A stretch of 64,000 nucleotides of DNA from RI-153 sp963721725 (GCA_963721725.1 CAVRLX010000007.1:186001-250000); one strand, 5' to 3'; shown: positions 47,763 to 57,165, counted from the stretch's first letter. Notes: generated from the sequence alone by a model not told the origin. Program-made: numbers and translations.

Positions 47763-48013
47763 TTGCCCAATCAGTACTCATAGACTTCATGCTCAGCGCA
47801 ATCCGCCCACGGGCTTTGTCGATGCTGACCACGCGTACATCCACCACATCACCCACCACCTCGTGCGGGTCGCGGATGTAGCGATCGGCCATCTCGGAGA
47901 TGTGCACCAGCCCATCCTGTTTGACGCCAATGTCGATAAACGCGCCAAAGGCCACCACGTTGCACACTGTGCCTTTGAGTCTCATGCCCTCTTTGAGATC
48001 TTCATGGGCACGC
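47763..48013 (-). pseudogene. Truncated, diverged copy of the tex 3' end (S1 domain)
   Basis: About 240 bases closely match the S1-domain end of the complete tex gene at 57170-57420 (GTVCNVVAFGAFIDIGVKQD, HISEMADRYIRDPHEVVG), with substitutions throughout and a 6-base deletion (VGVGDVV to VGDVV). Similarity stops abruptly at the Met-Gly/Arg-Leu-Lys start of the S1 domain. It has no start signal and is cut by unrelated sequence on both sides. The open frame extends to 47680. It is a duplication remnant beside the IS1-like element. Confidence 0.75.
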
Positions 48014-48098
48014 GGCTTATCTCGCCAAAGGGGGCAGTGTATGGGGACGTGCCATGCCTGTCAATCGTGGTTCACAGGGCCAGAGGCGACGCCATCGC

Positions 48099-49284
48099 TC
48101 ACTCGGTTGCCAGGGTTGCCAATGCCTCCACCAGCAGATCCACATCCGATTCTTCAATAAAGGCAGCCAGGGAGATGCGCACACTGCTGCCGCGCAGGGC
48201 CGGGCGTTGAATCATGTTCCAGCGCTCGCGCAGAGCGGCCGAGAGGGCCACGCCATCCATGTTGTCGAGCGAGACGGTGGCAATCCCGTTGGCGTTGTTG
48301 AGATCAAGCGGGCTGTGGATGTGGACGCCGGGTACACGGTGCAGCGCTTCATGGAAATAGGCGGTGAGGTGCTGGCTGTGGGCCTGCACGGCCTCGATGC
48401 CCAGTTGATCGACATATGAAAGACCGGCGACCATGGCTGTGTCATAGGAATAGGTGCGCCCGCCATATTCAAAGCGCCGCGCCCCTGGAATCCAATTCAG
48501 ATCCTCCACGCCCATGGTCACGCTGCCGGTTTGGGTGACGTTGCTGCCACACCAAGTCACCTCCACGTGATCCAGCCGATCCCGCCGAATGTAGAGCGCA
48601 GCCGAGGGATAGGGTCCCAGCAGCCATTTATAGCCGACCATCGCATAGAAATCACAGCCGAGGGCGTGAAGATCGAGGGGGAACTGCCCCACAGAATGAG
48701 CGCCATCAAAGAAAACATAACTGCCCGCGTTCGTGGGCCAGGCGCGTCATTTCCTCGGCGGGCAGGCGTGTGCCGCTGTCGGTGGTAACATGGCTGACCG
48801 CCACCAGTTTGGTGCGGTCGCTTAACAAGGCTTGAAAATTCGTCAACATCTCGTCGGCATTGTGCGAGACCGGCAGTCGGCTCACCTTCAAGCTGTGGCG
48901 GCGCACCACGTTCATCAGCGGGATGAGCAGCGCCGGATGTTCCTGATCGGTTACGATTACTTCGTCGCCGGGTTGCCACGCCAATCCTTCGACGACAATG
49001 TTGACTGCCGTCGAGAACTGTGTGGTAAAGGCGATCTCATCGGGGTACGCGCCGATGAAAGTGGCGAGTGTTGCTCGCGCCTTCTCGATCCCCAGGAAAT
49101 CATCGTCATGGGCGAGCAAGCGCGCAGGCCCGCGCTCGATGACTTCAGTGGGCACGCGCAGCAGCTCCGCGCCCACGCTGGTCGAGAGCGGGGCCATGCC
49201 GCCACAGTTGAAATGGGTGTAATGGGCCAGCATGGGGAAATCGTGGCGAATTCGTCCCAGGGTCACAGGTTCTTTTCCGTTCAT
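48099..49284 (-). CDS. Class V aminotransferase, frameshifted
   Basis: 394 residues after repair. Fold type I PLP enzyme of the class V (isopenicillin N epimerase/cysteine desulfurase-like) group: HFNCGGMAPLS at the start, FTTQFSTAVNIVVEGL, SHVTTDSGTRLP, then VFFDGAHSVGQFPLDL with the PLP-binding Asp and VGYKWLLGP with the Schiff-base Lys. The break is an extra G in GGG (48724-48726 on the plus strand); removing it restores HERGSYVFFDGAHS. AAGGAG precedes the ATG at 49284. It lies 12 bases after the gamma-glutamyltransferase gene in the importer operon, so an amino-acid or peptide-derived substrate is likely. The exact reaction is unknown. Confidence 0.82.
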
Positions 49285-49296
49285 GGTCGCTTCTCC

Positions 49297-50927
49297 TTAC
49301 CAGCCGACTGCGTAGCCATCACGGCGGGGGTCGGCGCCCCCGGTGAAGATTCCGCTCTCTGGGTCAATCATGAGGCCCTGTGCACCGCCAAAGGCCATGG
49401 AGAAATCAGGCTGGGGATCCATCAAGTGGCCGCGCGCGGCCATCCCCGCCAGGACATCTTTGCCGATCCGCCCTTCGGCAATCACATGATTGGCCTGCAT
49501 CGGGCGCACACGCGGCGCTTCAATGGCGGCCTGCACGCTCATGCCAAAATCCATTAGATTGGACATGAACTGGGGCGTTGTCTCCATGATGCCGTGACTG
49601 CCTGGCGTGCCCATACAGGCGAAAACCTTGCCATCCTTCCAGATCATCCCCGGCGAGAGGCACATTTCAACCTTCTTGTGGGGGGCGATTACATTGGGGC
49701 TGTCGGCATCAATATCAAACCAATAGAGGAAGTCGTTGAGCAAAATACCCGTCTCCGGCACAACCACGCCGCTGCCAAAGCCGCCCAGGCTTTGTGTGGC
49801 AGAGACAACGTTGCCTTCGGCGTCCACCACGTTGAAGTGCGTTGTGCTCTCGCGCATCCCCTGGGCGTCGCCGGGTTTGACGTTGCCGATGTCCATAGTG
49901 TGGGCATAGCGTGCGCCGCCGCCCCGAGCGACTTTGGTGGGGTTGACCAACGTGCGCCGCGCCGCACAGTATTCTTCGGAGAGCAGCGTATCCATCGGGC
50001 GCGCCGGGCCGCACGTTGTAATGGATGCGGTCGGCAATGGCTAACTTTTCGACTTCGATGAGGGTGTGGAGGTGGTCCACTGAGTTGTGGCCCATGCCGG
50101 CAAGGTCGTAGCCCTCAAGCAGTTTCAAGGTTTGCAGCCACTGCATGGCACTGGAGGGCGGCGGCGGCCCGTAAACCTCAAAATCGCGATAGCCGATGCC
50201 AAGGGGATCGACCCACTCCACGGTAAGGTCGGCCAGATCTTTTTTGGTGAGCAGCCCCCCATTCGCTTGGCTGAAGTTGACGAGTTTGTCCGGCGATCTC
50301 GCCTTTGTAATAGACATCGGGGCCGCCCTCAACCAGCGCACGGAAGGTGCGGGCCAGATCCGGTTGCTTGTGTAGTTGTCCGGGCCGCATGGGGCCGCCG
50401 TTGGGGAAGAAAAATGCCATGGAGGAGGGATAGTCTCGCAGCCACGATTCATAGGTGTTGACGATATTGGCGGCATGAACCGTAACGCGATGGCCTTCTT
50501 CGCAGATTTCAATCACATGTTTGAAGACGCTGGCGCGATCCATGCTGCCGAAGCGTTCCAGCGCGGCACACCAGCCCGCCGGCGAACCGGGAACCATGAG
50601 TGACTTGATGCCACGCTGCATCTGTTCGGGGCCACTAAAAACGCTGCGCTCGGCAGCATAGGGACTCCACCCCTGGTAATCCAAGCAGATGTGCGTGTCG
50701 GTTTTGGCGTGATAAATCTGCATCCAGCCGACCCCGCCGATACCAGACAGCCCCATTTCTGTGGCCCCTAGGCAGGAAGCGACGGCCACCGCAGCATCAA
50801 TGGCGTTGCCACCTTCCATCAATGTGCGCAGTCCTGCCACCGATGCCACCGGATGCGCCGAGGAGACCATACCCCGTCGTCCGGTTACTGCGGGCCGATA
50901 TTGGACCCCAGCATATGGAAAGCTCAT
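49297..50927 (-). CDS. ggt: Gamma-glutamyltransferase family protein, two frameshifts
   Basis: 542 residues after repair. The N-terminal frame gives the large-subunit start (VTGRRGMVSSAHPVASVAGL, GGNAIDAAVAVASCLGATE). The middle frame gives KLVNFSQANGGLLTKKDLADL and GPPPPSSA. The last gives the small-subunit start TTHFNVVDAEGNVVSATQSL, whose first Thr is the expected autoprocessing nucleophile, and SGVVVPETGILLNDF. Breaks are extra bases at about 50290-50291 and about 50004-50008. There is no signal peptide at the plausible start (ATG 50927 after GGGGAG), unlike many periplasmic GGTs, so a cytoplasmic form is suggested. It probably hydrolyses or transfers gamma-glutamyl groups from an imported compound. 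Confidence 0.85.
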
Positions 50928-50988
50928 TTACTTTTCTCCCCTGTATTTTGAGTGGTAGTGATTGATCGATTCTTTAGCCGTAACTGTT

Positions 50989-51069
50989 CAGGTGCGACAC
51001 ACTCGCCAGGATAGATCGGGCTAGAAATTCTATGTGGCGAGTGCGTCGCACCCTGCACTGAATAGATAC
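50989..51069. repeat. Imperfect inverted repeat with shared intergenic motif, copy B
   Basis: Arms at 50989-51007 and 51036-51055 (CAGGTGCGACACACTCGCC against its near complement). The right arm and the following CTGAATAGATAC (51058-51069) repeat sequence found at 28525-28554. It lies between ggt and the permease gene and may attenuate transcription. Confidence 0.55.
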
Positions 51070-51071
51070 CT

Positions 51072-51981
51072 TTAGCCCTTAATGCCGCCGACGGTGATGC
51101 CCTGGACAAAGTAGCGCTGAAACGAGAAGAAGACGATGACCTGGGCCAGCGCCATGTAGGTGCCCGCCGCCATGAGCGCGCCGTAATTGACCCGCAGTTC
51201 CCGGTTCGCCAGCAGGGCAAAGCCCACGGTCAGCGTCATCATATCGGCGGAATTGATCACAATTAGCGGCCAGAAAAAGGCATTCCACTGGCCCATGAAA
51301 ACAAAAATACCCAGCACCGCAATCCCCGGCTTGGATAAAGGCAGAATGATATCCTTGAAGACGCCCAATTCCGAGCAGCCGTCAATCGTGGCCGCTTCAA
51401 TAAGTTCGGTGGGCAAGGTCTGGATAAACTGGCGCATGAGGAAAACGCCAAAGGGCGCGGAAAGGCCAGGCGCGATCAGGCCCAGATAGCTGTTGACTAG
51501 TCCCAACTTGGTCATGAGGGTAAAGAGCGGAATGATCAGCGCGAAGCCCGGAATCATCATGGAACTGACATAGATCCAGAAAAGGATCTCGCGGCCGGGA
51601 AACTGCTTTTTTGCAAACCCATAGCCTGCCATCGTGGCAAAGAGAAGTTGAAACGCCGTGACGGAGAGCGCCATTAAGAGGCTGTTGAACGTCCAGCGCG
51701 CCACCGGCGAATTTGCAAACGCCTCGCGAAAATTGTTGAGCGACACGCTGGTCGGAATCCACTCTGGCGGCAAACTCATGACGATGCTCGGTGGTTTGAG
51801 CGCGGTGGTCACCATCCAGATCGAGTGGAAAAATGCTCACCACGGCCCAACCGGAGAGGACAATGTAGGAGATCACCATAAAAACCCGCTCACCGGGTGT
51901 TGCTTCCTTCCAGGCACGATTCATACGCGCAACAATACTATTGCTGCGGACCGGCTGCGTTGCAAAGGTGGTACTTGTCAC
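51072..51981 (-). CDS. ABC importer permease, MalG/UgpE type, frameshifted
   Basis: 302 residues after repair. About six membrane helices; the EAA motif region EAATIDGCSELGVFKDIILPLSKPG carries the conserved Gly for contact with the ATPase. The N-terminal frame (AWKEATPGERVFMVISYIVLSG, WAVVSIF) and the main frame (WMVTTALKPPSIVMSLPPEW) meet at an A5 run on the plus strand (51829-51833). I chose the GTG at 51981 because AAAGG lies seven bases upstream and just after the previous gene's stop. It pairs with the upstream permease in the carbohydrate-type importer family. No ATPase gene is nearby; a shared MsmK-like ATPase may serve. Confidence 0.83.
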
Positions 51982-51997
51982 CTGGCTGCCTTTCTGG

Positions 51998-52885
51998 TTA
52001 GTACTCAACATTGGTACGCATGAGGCGAAATTGGATGATGGCAAGCGTGATGGTGATGACCAGAAGGATGACAGCCACCGCAGACGCTCTGCCAAAATCG
52101 AACCGGATGAAGCCATATTCGTAGATGGAAAAGACGAGATTGGTGGTGGCGTAGTTTGGCCCGCCACGTGTCATCACAAAGATTTCGGTAAAAATCTGGA
52201 GGGAGGCCACGGTGCCAAGAATGGAGACATAGGTGAGGGCTGGCTTCAACAATGGCACGGTAATCGAAACTATCTGGCGCAAAATCGAGGCCCCTTCGAT
52301 GGAAGCCGCCTCGTACAGTTCTTTCGGGATGCCATTCATCGAGGCCGTCAGCAGGATAATCGAACCGCCCCAGTGTGAGGCATGGTACATGAGGACGACG
52401 CTCACGAGGCTGAAGCGAGGATCGGCCAGCCAAAGCACTGGATCTATCCCAACTTTGCCGATCAGGTGATTTAGCAAGCCGAAGGCAGGATCATACAGAT
52501 AGAGCCAGACAATGCTGAGCACGACGCCGGAGGTCACAACAGGCAGATAAAAAGCCGATTTGAAGAAGGTTTGTGCAGGGAGTGGCAGTCGGAAGATCAA
52601 CGCTGCCATAATCAAAGAAAGCAACACCCCAACGGGCACAATCAAGAGGGCATAAAGAAGCGTATTATTGAGAATCGTGAAAAAGGCAGGTTCGTCTAAT
52701 AGACGTTCGTAGTTGCGCAGACCCACCCATTCCCGCCCCGTCAGCCGCAGACGTTGAAAGCTGAGGATGATCGAATCCAGCATGGGATAGAGCGAAAAAA
52801 TAAGGAAGGTCAAGAGACTGGGCATTACAAAAAAGTATCCCCATAACGCACCTTTGGTTCGCCTACTGAGCAGTCGTCTCGCCAT
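51998..52885 (-). CDS. ABC importer permease, MalF/UgpA type
   Basis: 295 residues with six membrane helices. The first helix (ALWGYFFVMPSLLTFLIFSLYP) and the EAA loop EAASIEGASILRQIVSITVPLL are characteristic of family 1 carbohydrate importers. The C-terminal GGPNYATTNLVFSIYEYGF is also typical. The ATG at 52885 has GGAG seven bases upstream; the open frame upstream overlaps a repeat and is not part of the protein. A strong hairpin at 53029-53060 sits between the binding-protein gene and this one, which should lower permease expression relative to the binding protein. Confidence 0.9.
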   Translation of the reverse strand: MARRLLSRRTKGALWGYFFVMPSLLTFLIFSLYPMLDSIILSFQRLRLTGREWVGLRNYERLLDEPAFFTILNNTLLYALLIVPVGVLLSLIMAALIFRLPLPAQTFFKSAFYLPVVTSGVVLSIVWLYLYDPAFGLLNHLIGKVGIDPVLWLADPRFSLVSVVLMYHASHWGGSIILLTASMNGIPKELYEAASIEGASILRQIVSITVPLLKPALTYVSILGTVASLQIFTEIFVMTRGGPNYATTNLVFSIYEYGFIRFDFGRASAVAVILLVITITLAIIQFRLMRTNVEY

Positions 52886-52956
52886 AGTTTTCTCCGATGG
52901 GTTTTTACGGATAACGCCCGTGGGGCCAGTCAGTGCCGGGGTTTTTGGTGAGATAG

Positions 52957-53026
52957 ACGAAGCAGGGCCACAAAGGACCATTTTCTGCTCTTTGAAGAAT
53001 GTCCTTGTGTGCTACTTCGCAGTATA
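52957..53026 (+). repeat. Intergenic stem-loop repeat, copy 2 of 3
   Basis: About 70 nt matching the copies at 4029-4101 and 54487-54565, with the same complementary arms. It lies between the binding protein and first permease genes. Confidence 0.75.
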
Positions 53027-53028
53027 GA

Positions 53029-53060
53029 GAGGCGGGAAGATGCACGCATCTTCCCGCCTC
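53029..53060 (-). terminator. Attenuator hairpin in the importer operon
   Basis: Perfect 14-bp stem (53029-53042 with 53047-53060, loop CACG), 15 bases after the binding-protein stop, with no T tract. Intergenic hairpins at this place commonly set a high ratio of binding protein to permease. Confidence 0.7.
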
Positions 53061-53074
53061 GTACAAAGGGCCTA

Positions 53075-54442
53075 TTACCCAGCGATTGCCTCTGCGATCA
53101 GCTTGTTGGATTCAGATGCAAATTCATCCAACGCTTGCTGTGGGGTCAACTGCCCCGCAAACGCCGCTTCTAACATGCGTGGCGCAAGCGAGAAAGTGAT
53201 GGGGGCAGCGCTGGCCCGTCGGCCAAATGTCGACATCATGTCTGTAAAGGTGAGACCCACTTTCATATTCTCGTCTTCAATCGCGCCCCAGAGAGACTGA
53301 AGGGCGGGCGGCATACCGAATGCATCCAGGGACAATTTAAGGGCCTCGGCGCGGGTGAGATATTGGGTCCATGCCTGCGCGGCGGCGGTGCGGTCGGCGT
53401 CCTTTTGTTGGAAGACATAGTGGCCGTGGATGTTGGTCATCACTGCGGGTTCTTTGCCCGGAACATTGGGCGGCGGTGCCCAGAACCACTTAAAGTCTTC
53501 GCGATCGACAAACTCGGGTGGTGTTTTGCCCGACCCTTGCGATGGGAAGGTAGCGGCCTTGCCCTCGGTGAAGAGTTGGGCTGCCTCCTGGGCCTTGCGG
53601 ATCGCCGTGCCGGGGACCGCCACTTTGTGGACCTTCTCCAGATCGATGAGCCACTGTAACCCTTCGACACCTTCGGGGCTGTTCAGAATAACCTCGGTCT
53701 CGTCTTCATTGAAGAGGCGTGCGCCGAACCCGAACATGAACTGTGTAATCTGGTAGTGGATGTCAGTGGACAACGCTGTGCCAAAGGCGCCGTCTGTTGT
53801 GTTGGCTTTGGCTGCTTCCAAGAAATCATCCATCAACCAGCGGCGTGTCGGGCCAGAGGGCAGAAGATCGGCAACGCCGTTCTTTTCCCACGTTGTGGCA
53901 TTGATAGCGATGCCACCGCCAAAGGAGAGCCGCCACGGCCAGATATATTGGTGACCGTCGAAACTGGCCTCTGACACAATGGCCGGATGCAGGTCGCTTT
54001 GAATTTCTGGCGACATGTAGCCTTCAATGGGTGACAGCGCACCGAGGGGAATGTACTTGGCCGCTTCCGAAACGGGACCCTGCACCACATCGGGCGGTGT
54101 ACCGGCCACCAGAGACGAATCAAGCTTAGCGAACCAGCTTTGATCATGGGGCAGATATTCAAGATTTACTTCAATATCTGGCTCGATTTCTGCAAACTGT
54201 TCTCGATTCAAGTCGAAATAGTTGACGACATTCTGGGTGCGGTCGGCTGGCACGCTCGTCAGCGTATCGCGGTCAAGCGGCAGTGTGGAATAGACCCAAT
54301 GGGAGATGCTGATTGGTTCTTTGGAGACTGCTGCGGGTGACTGTGTTGTCGTCATGGTGGGCGCAGCACAAGCTGCAACGAACGATGCGCTTAGCGTAGC
54401 AGACAGAACAAGAAATTCTCGACGGCTTACCTTCTTAGTCAT
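53075..54442 (-). CDS. Extracellular solute-binding lipoprotein (family 1), Tat-type signal
   Basis: 455 residues. The signal region KKVSRREFLVLSATLSASF has a twin-arginine motif, and AACA supplies a lipobox with Cys near residue 26, so a folded Tat-exported lipoprotein is suggested. The mature protein has family 1 features: NVVNYFDLNREQFAEIEPDI, VAGTPPDVVQGPVSEAAKYI, FTEGKAATFPSQGSG, WTQYLTRAEALKL. The ATG at 54442 follows AGAGGAG by six bases; the long frame upstream overlaps a stem-loop repeat. It is first in an operon with two permeases, ggt and a class V aminotransferase, so the ligand may be an amino-containing sugar or gamma-glutamyl compound rather than a plain sugar. Confidence 0.88.
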   Translation of the reverse strand: MTKKVSRREFLVLSATLSASFVAACAAPTMTTTQSPAAVSKEPISISHWVYSTLPLDRDTLTSVPADRTQNVVNYFDLNREQFAEIEPDIEVNLEYLPHDQSWFAKLDSSLVAGTPPDVVQGPVSEAAKYIPLGALSPIEGYMSPEIQSDLHPAIVSEASFDGHQYIWPWRLSFGGGIAINATTWEKNGVADLLPSGPTRRWLMDDFLEAAKANTTDGAFGTALSTDIHYQITQFMFGFGARLFNEDETEVILNSPEGVEGLQWLIDLEKVHKVAVPGTAIRKAQEAAQLFTEGKAATFPSQGSGKTPPEFVDREDFKWFWAPPPNVPGKEPAVMTNIHGHYVFQQKDADRTAAAQAWTQYLTRAEALKLSLDAFGMPPALQSLWGAIEDENMKVGLTFTDMMSTFGRRASAAPITFSLAPRMLEAAFAGQLTPQQALDEFASESNKLIAEAIAG

Positions 54443-54486
54443 GGTTCTCTCCTCTAATTGCTTGTGGGTTGAGTGGATCACAGTGT

Positions 54487-54565
54487 TTATACGAAGCAGC
54501 GCCACAAAGGAACATTTTTTGCTCTTTCTTTGAACAATGTCCTTGTGTGCTGCTGCGGAGTTTAT
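54487..54565 (+). repeat. Intergenic stem-loop repeat, copy 3 of 3
   Basis: About 78 nt, the copy closest in sequence to 4029-4101. It lies 45 bases upstream of the binding-protein gene, within its 5' region. Confidence 0.75.
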
Positions 54566-54731
54566 ATGGAACAGTACGAACAGCGGCAAGGGTATTAAGA
54601 GAGCAATCAGGACATGCGGTCCCAAGATGATGGTTCGAAACTGTTTGGCGATGTGATGCGAGAATTGGAACAAGAAGAGGCGGTCAAAAAGCAGTGGCTG
54701 TGAAGATGCCGATTGGTTAAATTAGATGTCG

Positions 54732-54761
54732 TTGACAATCCTATATAATCGATTCTATAAT
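54732..54761 (+). promoter_or_regulatory. Consensus sigma70-type promoter
   Basis: TTGACA (54732-54737), 18-base spacer, TATAAT (54756-54761), both exact consensus hexamers, about 110 bases upstream of the GntR gene. ATAATCG occurs twice across the spacer and -10, and may be an operator for autoregulation. Confidence 0.6.
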
Positions 54762-54869
54762 CGTTTAGGGAAGACGTCAAGTCCCCAAAATCTGTTTGAG
54801 CCGGTTATATTAAACTCGTATCGAAAATAATCTATTGAATCGACTATTACGCCCTATAAACCAAAATGG

Positions 54870-55592
54870 ATGCCCCCCATGCTCTTCGTGAACATCCCCG
54901 AAACCCTTAGTCCTGTCCGCAAAATCAGCCTAAGCGAAAGTTTGGTGGAGTACATCAAACAGCAAATTCTTGCCGGAGGGCTTAGCCCTGGCGAGCGCAT
55001 TGTGGAGACCAAACTTGCCGAAGATCTCGGCATTAGCCAAACCCCCGTTCGGGAAGCGTTGCGTCAGCTTTCAGGCGAGGGAATCGTTACGCTTGTTCCC
55101 AATCGAGGGCCAATTGTGCGCTCTTTGGATATGCAAGATGTGTTCGAGATCTACTCGATTCGCGCCGGCTTGGAAGGCTTATCCATGCGCTTCGCCACAC
55201 AAGGGGCATCCGCTGAAGAAGTGGTACGTTTACAAGAATTTCATCGGCGCATGGAGCAAAAGCTGAACGATGATTCCGTTGATGTAGAAATGATGCTCCA
55301 AGATTCCGCCAGCATCCATCAGTACATCATTGACCTGTCTCGCCATTCGCGCATTATCTCCATGTATCGCTCCATTTCGTTCCAAATTTCCCTGGTCAAC
55401 CGGATTCTGGGCAAAGAATCTTCCAAGCAAAAAGAGGTCGATCAACATCGAGAAGTGGCCGAAGCCCTGGCAAGCCGCGATCCAAATCTTGCCGAAACCG
55501 TGATGCGTCGCCATATCTATCGTTCGTACTGTGAGTTTTTGACTGTACAGCAAGAGCAAGAAGCTGAATTTCAGCCCTATCAGTGGTTTTAA
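54870..55592 (+). CDS. GntR family regulator with FCD domain
   Basis: 240 residues. The N-terminal winged helix (LVEYIKQQILAGGLSPGERI, ETKLAEDLGISQTPVREAL, LVPNRGPIVRSL) is a clear GntR domain. The C-terminal all-helical FCD domain has metal or ligand-binding His/Asp positions (DSASIHQYIIDLSRHSR, HREVAEALASRD, MRRHI). FadR-type GntR proteins usually repress sugar-acid or amino-acid transport and breakdown genes in response to a small carboxylate. It is divergent from the importer operon and followed closely by an enzyme-like gene, so it likely controls both. An ATG nine bases downstream is an alternative start. Confidence 0.88.
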   Translation: MPPMLFVNIPETLSPVRKISLSESLVEYIKQQILAGGLSPGERIVETKLAEDLGISQTPVREALRQLSGEGIVTLVPNRGPIVRSLDMQDVFEIYSIRAGLEGLSMRFATQGASAEEVVRLQEFHRRMEQKLNDDSVDVEMMLQDSASIHQYIIDLSRHSRIISMYRSISFQISLVNRILGKESSKQKEVDQHREVAEALASRDPNLAETVMRRHIYRSYCEFLTVQQEQEAEFQPYQWF

Positions 55593-55635
55593 TCGCCAAA
55601 CTCATTCATTAAACCAACCAAGAATGTGAGCGCTC

Positions 55636-56997
55636 ATGAAACTCTGGATGGACGTCATGCGGGACATTGAACACGTGCTGGATGACTATCCGCGCATTTT
55701 CGATGCCTGGGAGGCCGGGGGCGTAACGGGTCTCGTGATCGGCCCGCTCTTTTTCGACACGGCGAAGTTGCTCCCCGGCACGCACTATGAGAATAGACCC
55801 TTGGCAACCGCCACCTTCGACCCCGACCCCGCGGTTTACCGGCGCTTTGATGTGGCATTCCCTGAAGCAGCCCGCCCGGAACCCGACAAACGCCGCCGCT
55901 TCGAGCAGATGCTGGCCAATGTGAAAGATCGCGGCTGGTCGCTCTGGCTCTTCCAGGCGTCGGCAGGCGCGGGACCAGAGGCGAATGTTAATCCGATCTA
56001 TGACTCAGCGGCACAACGTGCCGTGTGTGCGCGCATGATCGACACAGTGCAGCACTATCCCATGGCCGATGGCGTGATCATGGACGGGCCAGAGTGGGGA
56101 TATGAAATTGCCCCCCACCACATGAATCATCGTTCCTATATATTCCATGACTTGCCCGAGGCCGTTGCCGAGACGTGTCACATGCTTGGTTACGATTATG
56201 CGGCGTTGGTGAACGCCAAGGACACTCTGTACAAAAAGCTGCATACCCTGCGCCCGCGCGATATACGCGCCCACGCCGGGGGCGGATTCGTCGGCACGGT
56301 CCCCATGCTGGGGGATGTGTCCGGGCTGGCCGACTGGATGCAGTTCCGGATTGATTCGTTAACAGGCTTCTTCCAGCATGTCCAGAAGACGGTGACCACA
56401 GAAATAGCGCATCCGCTTCAATTTGGGGTTGGCCCCCGAACGGCTGCGTTCGCGCCCCTGTGTGGCTATGATTATGTGCGCTTGGCCGAGTTCATCGATG
56501 TGCTGCTCCCCAAGTTCTACTTTTTTCATCGCGGTTTCGATGGCATGATGGGCACGATCTACCGCTATGTGGAAACCCTGGTCGCCTGGAATCCGGGTCT
56601 CGACGACCAAGACGCGCTCACGGTTGTGCAGTCACTCTTTGGCCTGGCGTTGCCTGGGATTGCACGTCGCTCTCATTTTGAGACAGCCTTGTCCGAAGAA
56701 CGCCTGCATAGCTTGGTGCAACAAGAAACCCGGCGCACGCTGGCCGCCGTGGACGATGTGTCGCGGATTGTTCCCTGGGTGGATACGGGACGGTGGCCTC
56801 ATGATGGCGATCCAATGCCCGCTCGCGATCTCCATCACATTCTGAAGAGTGCAGAAAATAACGGCTTGCAACAGTTCTTGTACCATCACCACGGCAACCT
56901 GACCGCTGGCGAGTGGACGGTGATCAGTGAGATCTGTGGAGAGACCTGGTATCCATCGCCCGGTGGCTATCAGCCGCCGGACATGGCAGTTCTGTAA
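55636..56997 (+). CDS. Unrecognised barrel-like enzyme
   Basis: 453 residues, no signal peptide, soluble. I do not recognise a family. Strand-helix alternation (TGLVIGPLFFDTAKLL; WSLWLFQASAGAGPE; ADGVIMDGPEWGYEI; LADWMQFRID; LLPKFYFFHRGFDG) and acidic residues at strand ends (DGPEWGYE) suggest a TIM barrel of the glycoside-hydrolase kind. Late His-rich sequence (DLHHILKSAENNGLQQFLYHHHGN) is a further feature. It lies 43 bases after the GntR/FCD gene on the same strand, and probably belongs to the pathway fed by the divergent importer. Catalytic activity is not established. Confidence 0.6.
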   Translation: MKLWMDVMRDIEHVLDDYPRIFDAWEAGGVTGLVIGPLFFDTAKLLPGTHYENRPLATATFDPDPAVYRRFDVAFPEAARPEPDKRRRFEQMLANVKDRGWSLWLFQASAGAGPEANVNPIYDSAAQRAVCARMIDTVQHYPMADGVIMDGPEWGYEIAPHHMNHRSYIFHDLPEAVAETCHMLGYDYAALVNAKDTLYKKLHTLRPRDIRAHAGGGFVGTVPMLGDVSGLADWMQFRIDSLTGFFQHVQKTVTTEIAHPLQFGVGPRTAAFAPLCGYDYVRLAEFIDVLLPKFYFFHRGFDGMMGTIYRYVETLVAWNPGLDDQDALTVVQSLFGLALPGIARRSHFETALSEERLHSLVQQETRRTLAAVDDVSRIVPWVDTGRWPHDGDPMPARDLHHILKSAENNGLQQFLYHHHGNLTAGEWTVISEICGETWYPSPGGYQPPDMAVL

Positions 56998-57028
56998 ACG
57001 TGACCGCTGAATTCACGGTCCGTTATAC

Positions 57029-57136
57029 GTAGCCCAAGTTGCTACCTTGTATGCCAAAAGCAGCTTTTGCACGGCTTGATTTTCGAGAATTCCTGTGCGC
57101 TATCACGAAAATTTCTAAGGTCGCAACTTGGGTTAC
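57029..57136. repeat. MITE-like inverted repeat
   Basis: GTAGCCCAAGTTGC (57029-57042) and GCAACTTGGGTTAC (57123-57136) are near-perfect complements enclosing 80 bases with no gene. The element is about 108 bp, between convergent genes. No clear target duplication was seen. Confidence 0.5.
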
Positions 57137-57165
57137 CTAAGCAACTGTGAACCAGTCGGCTAAAA

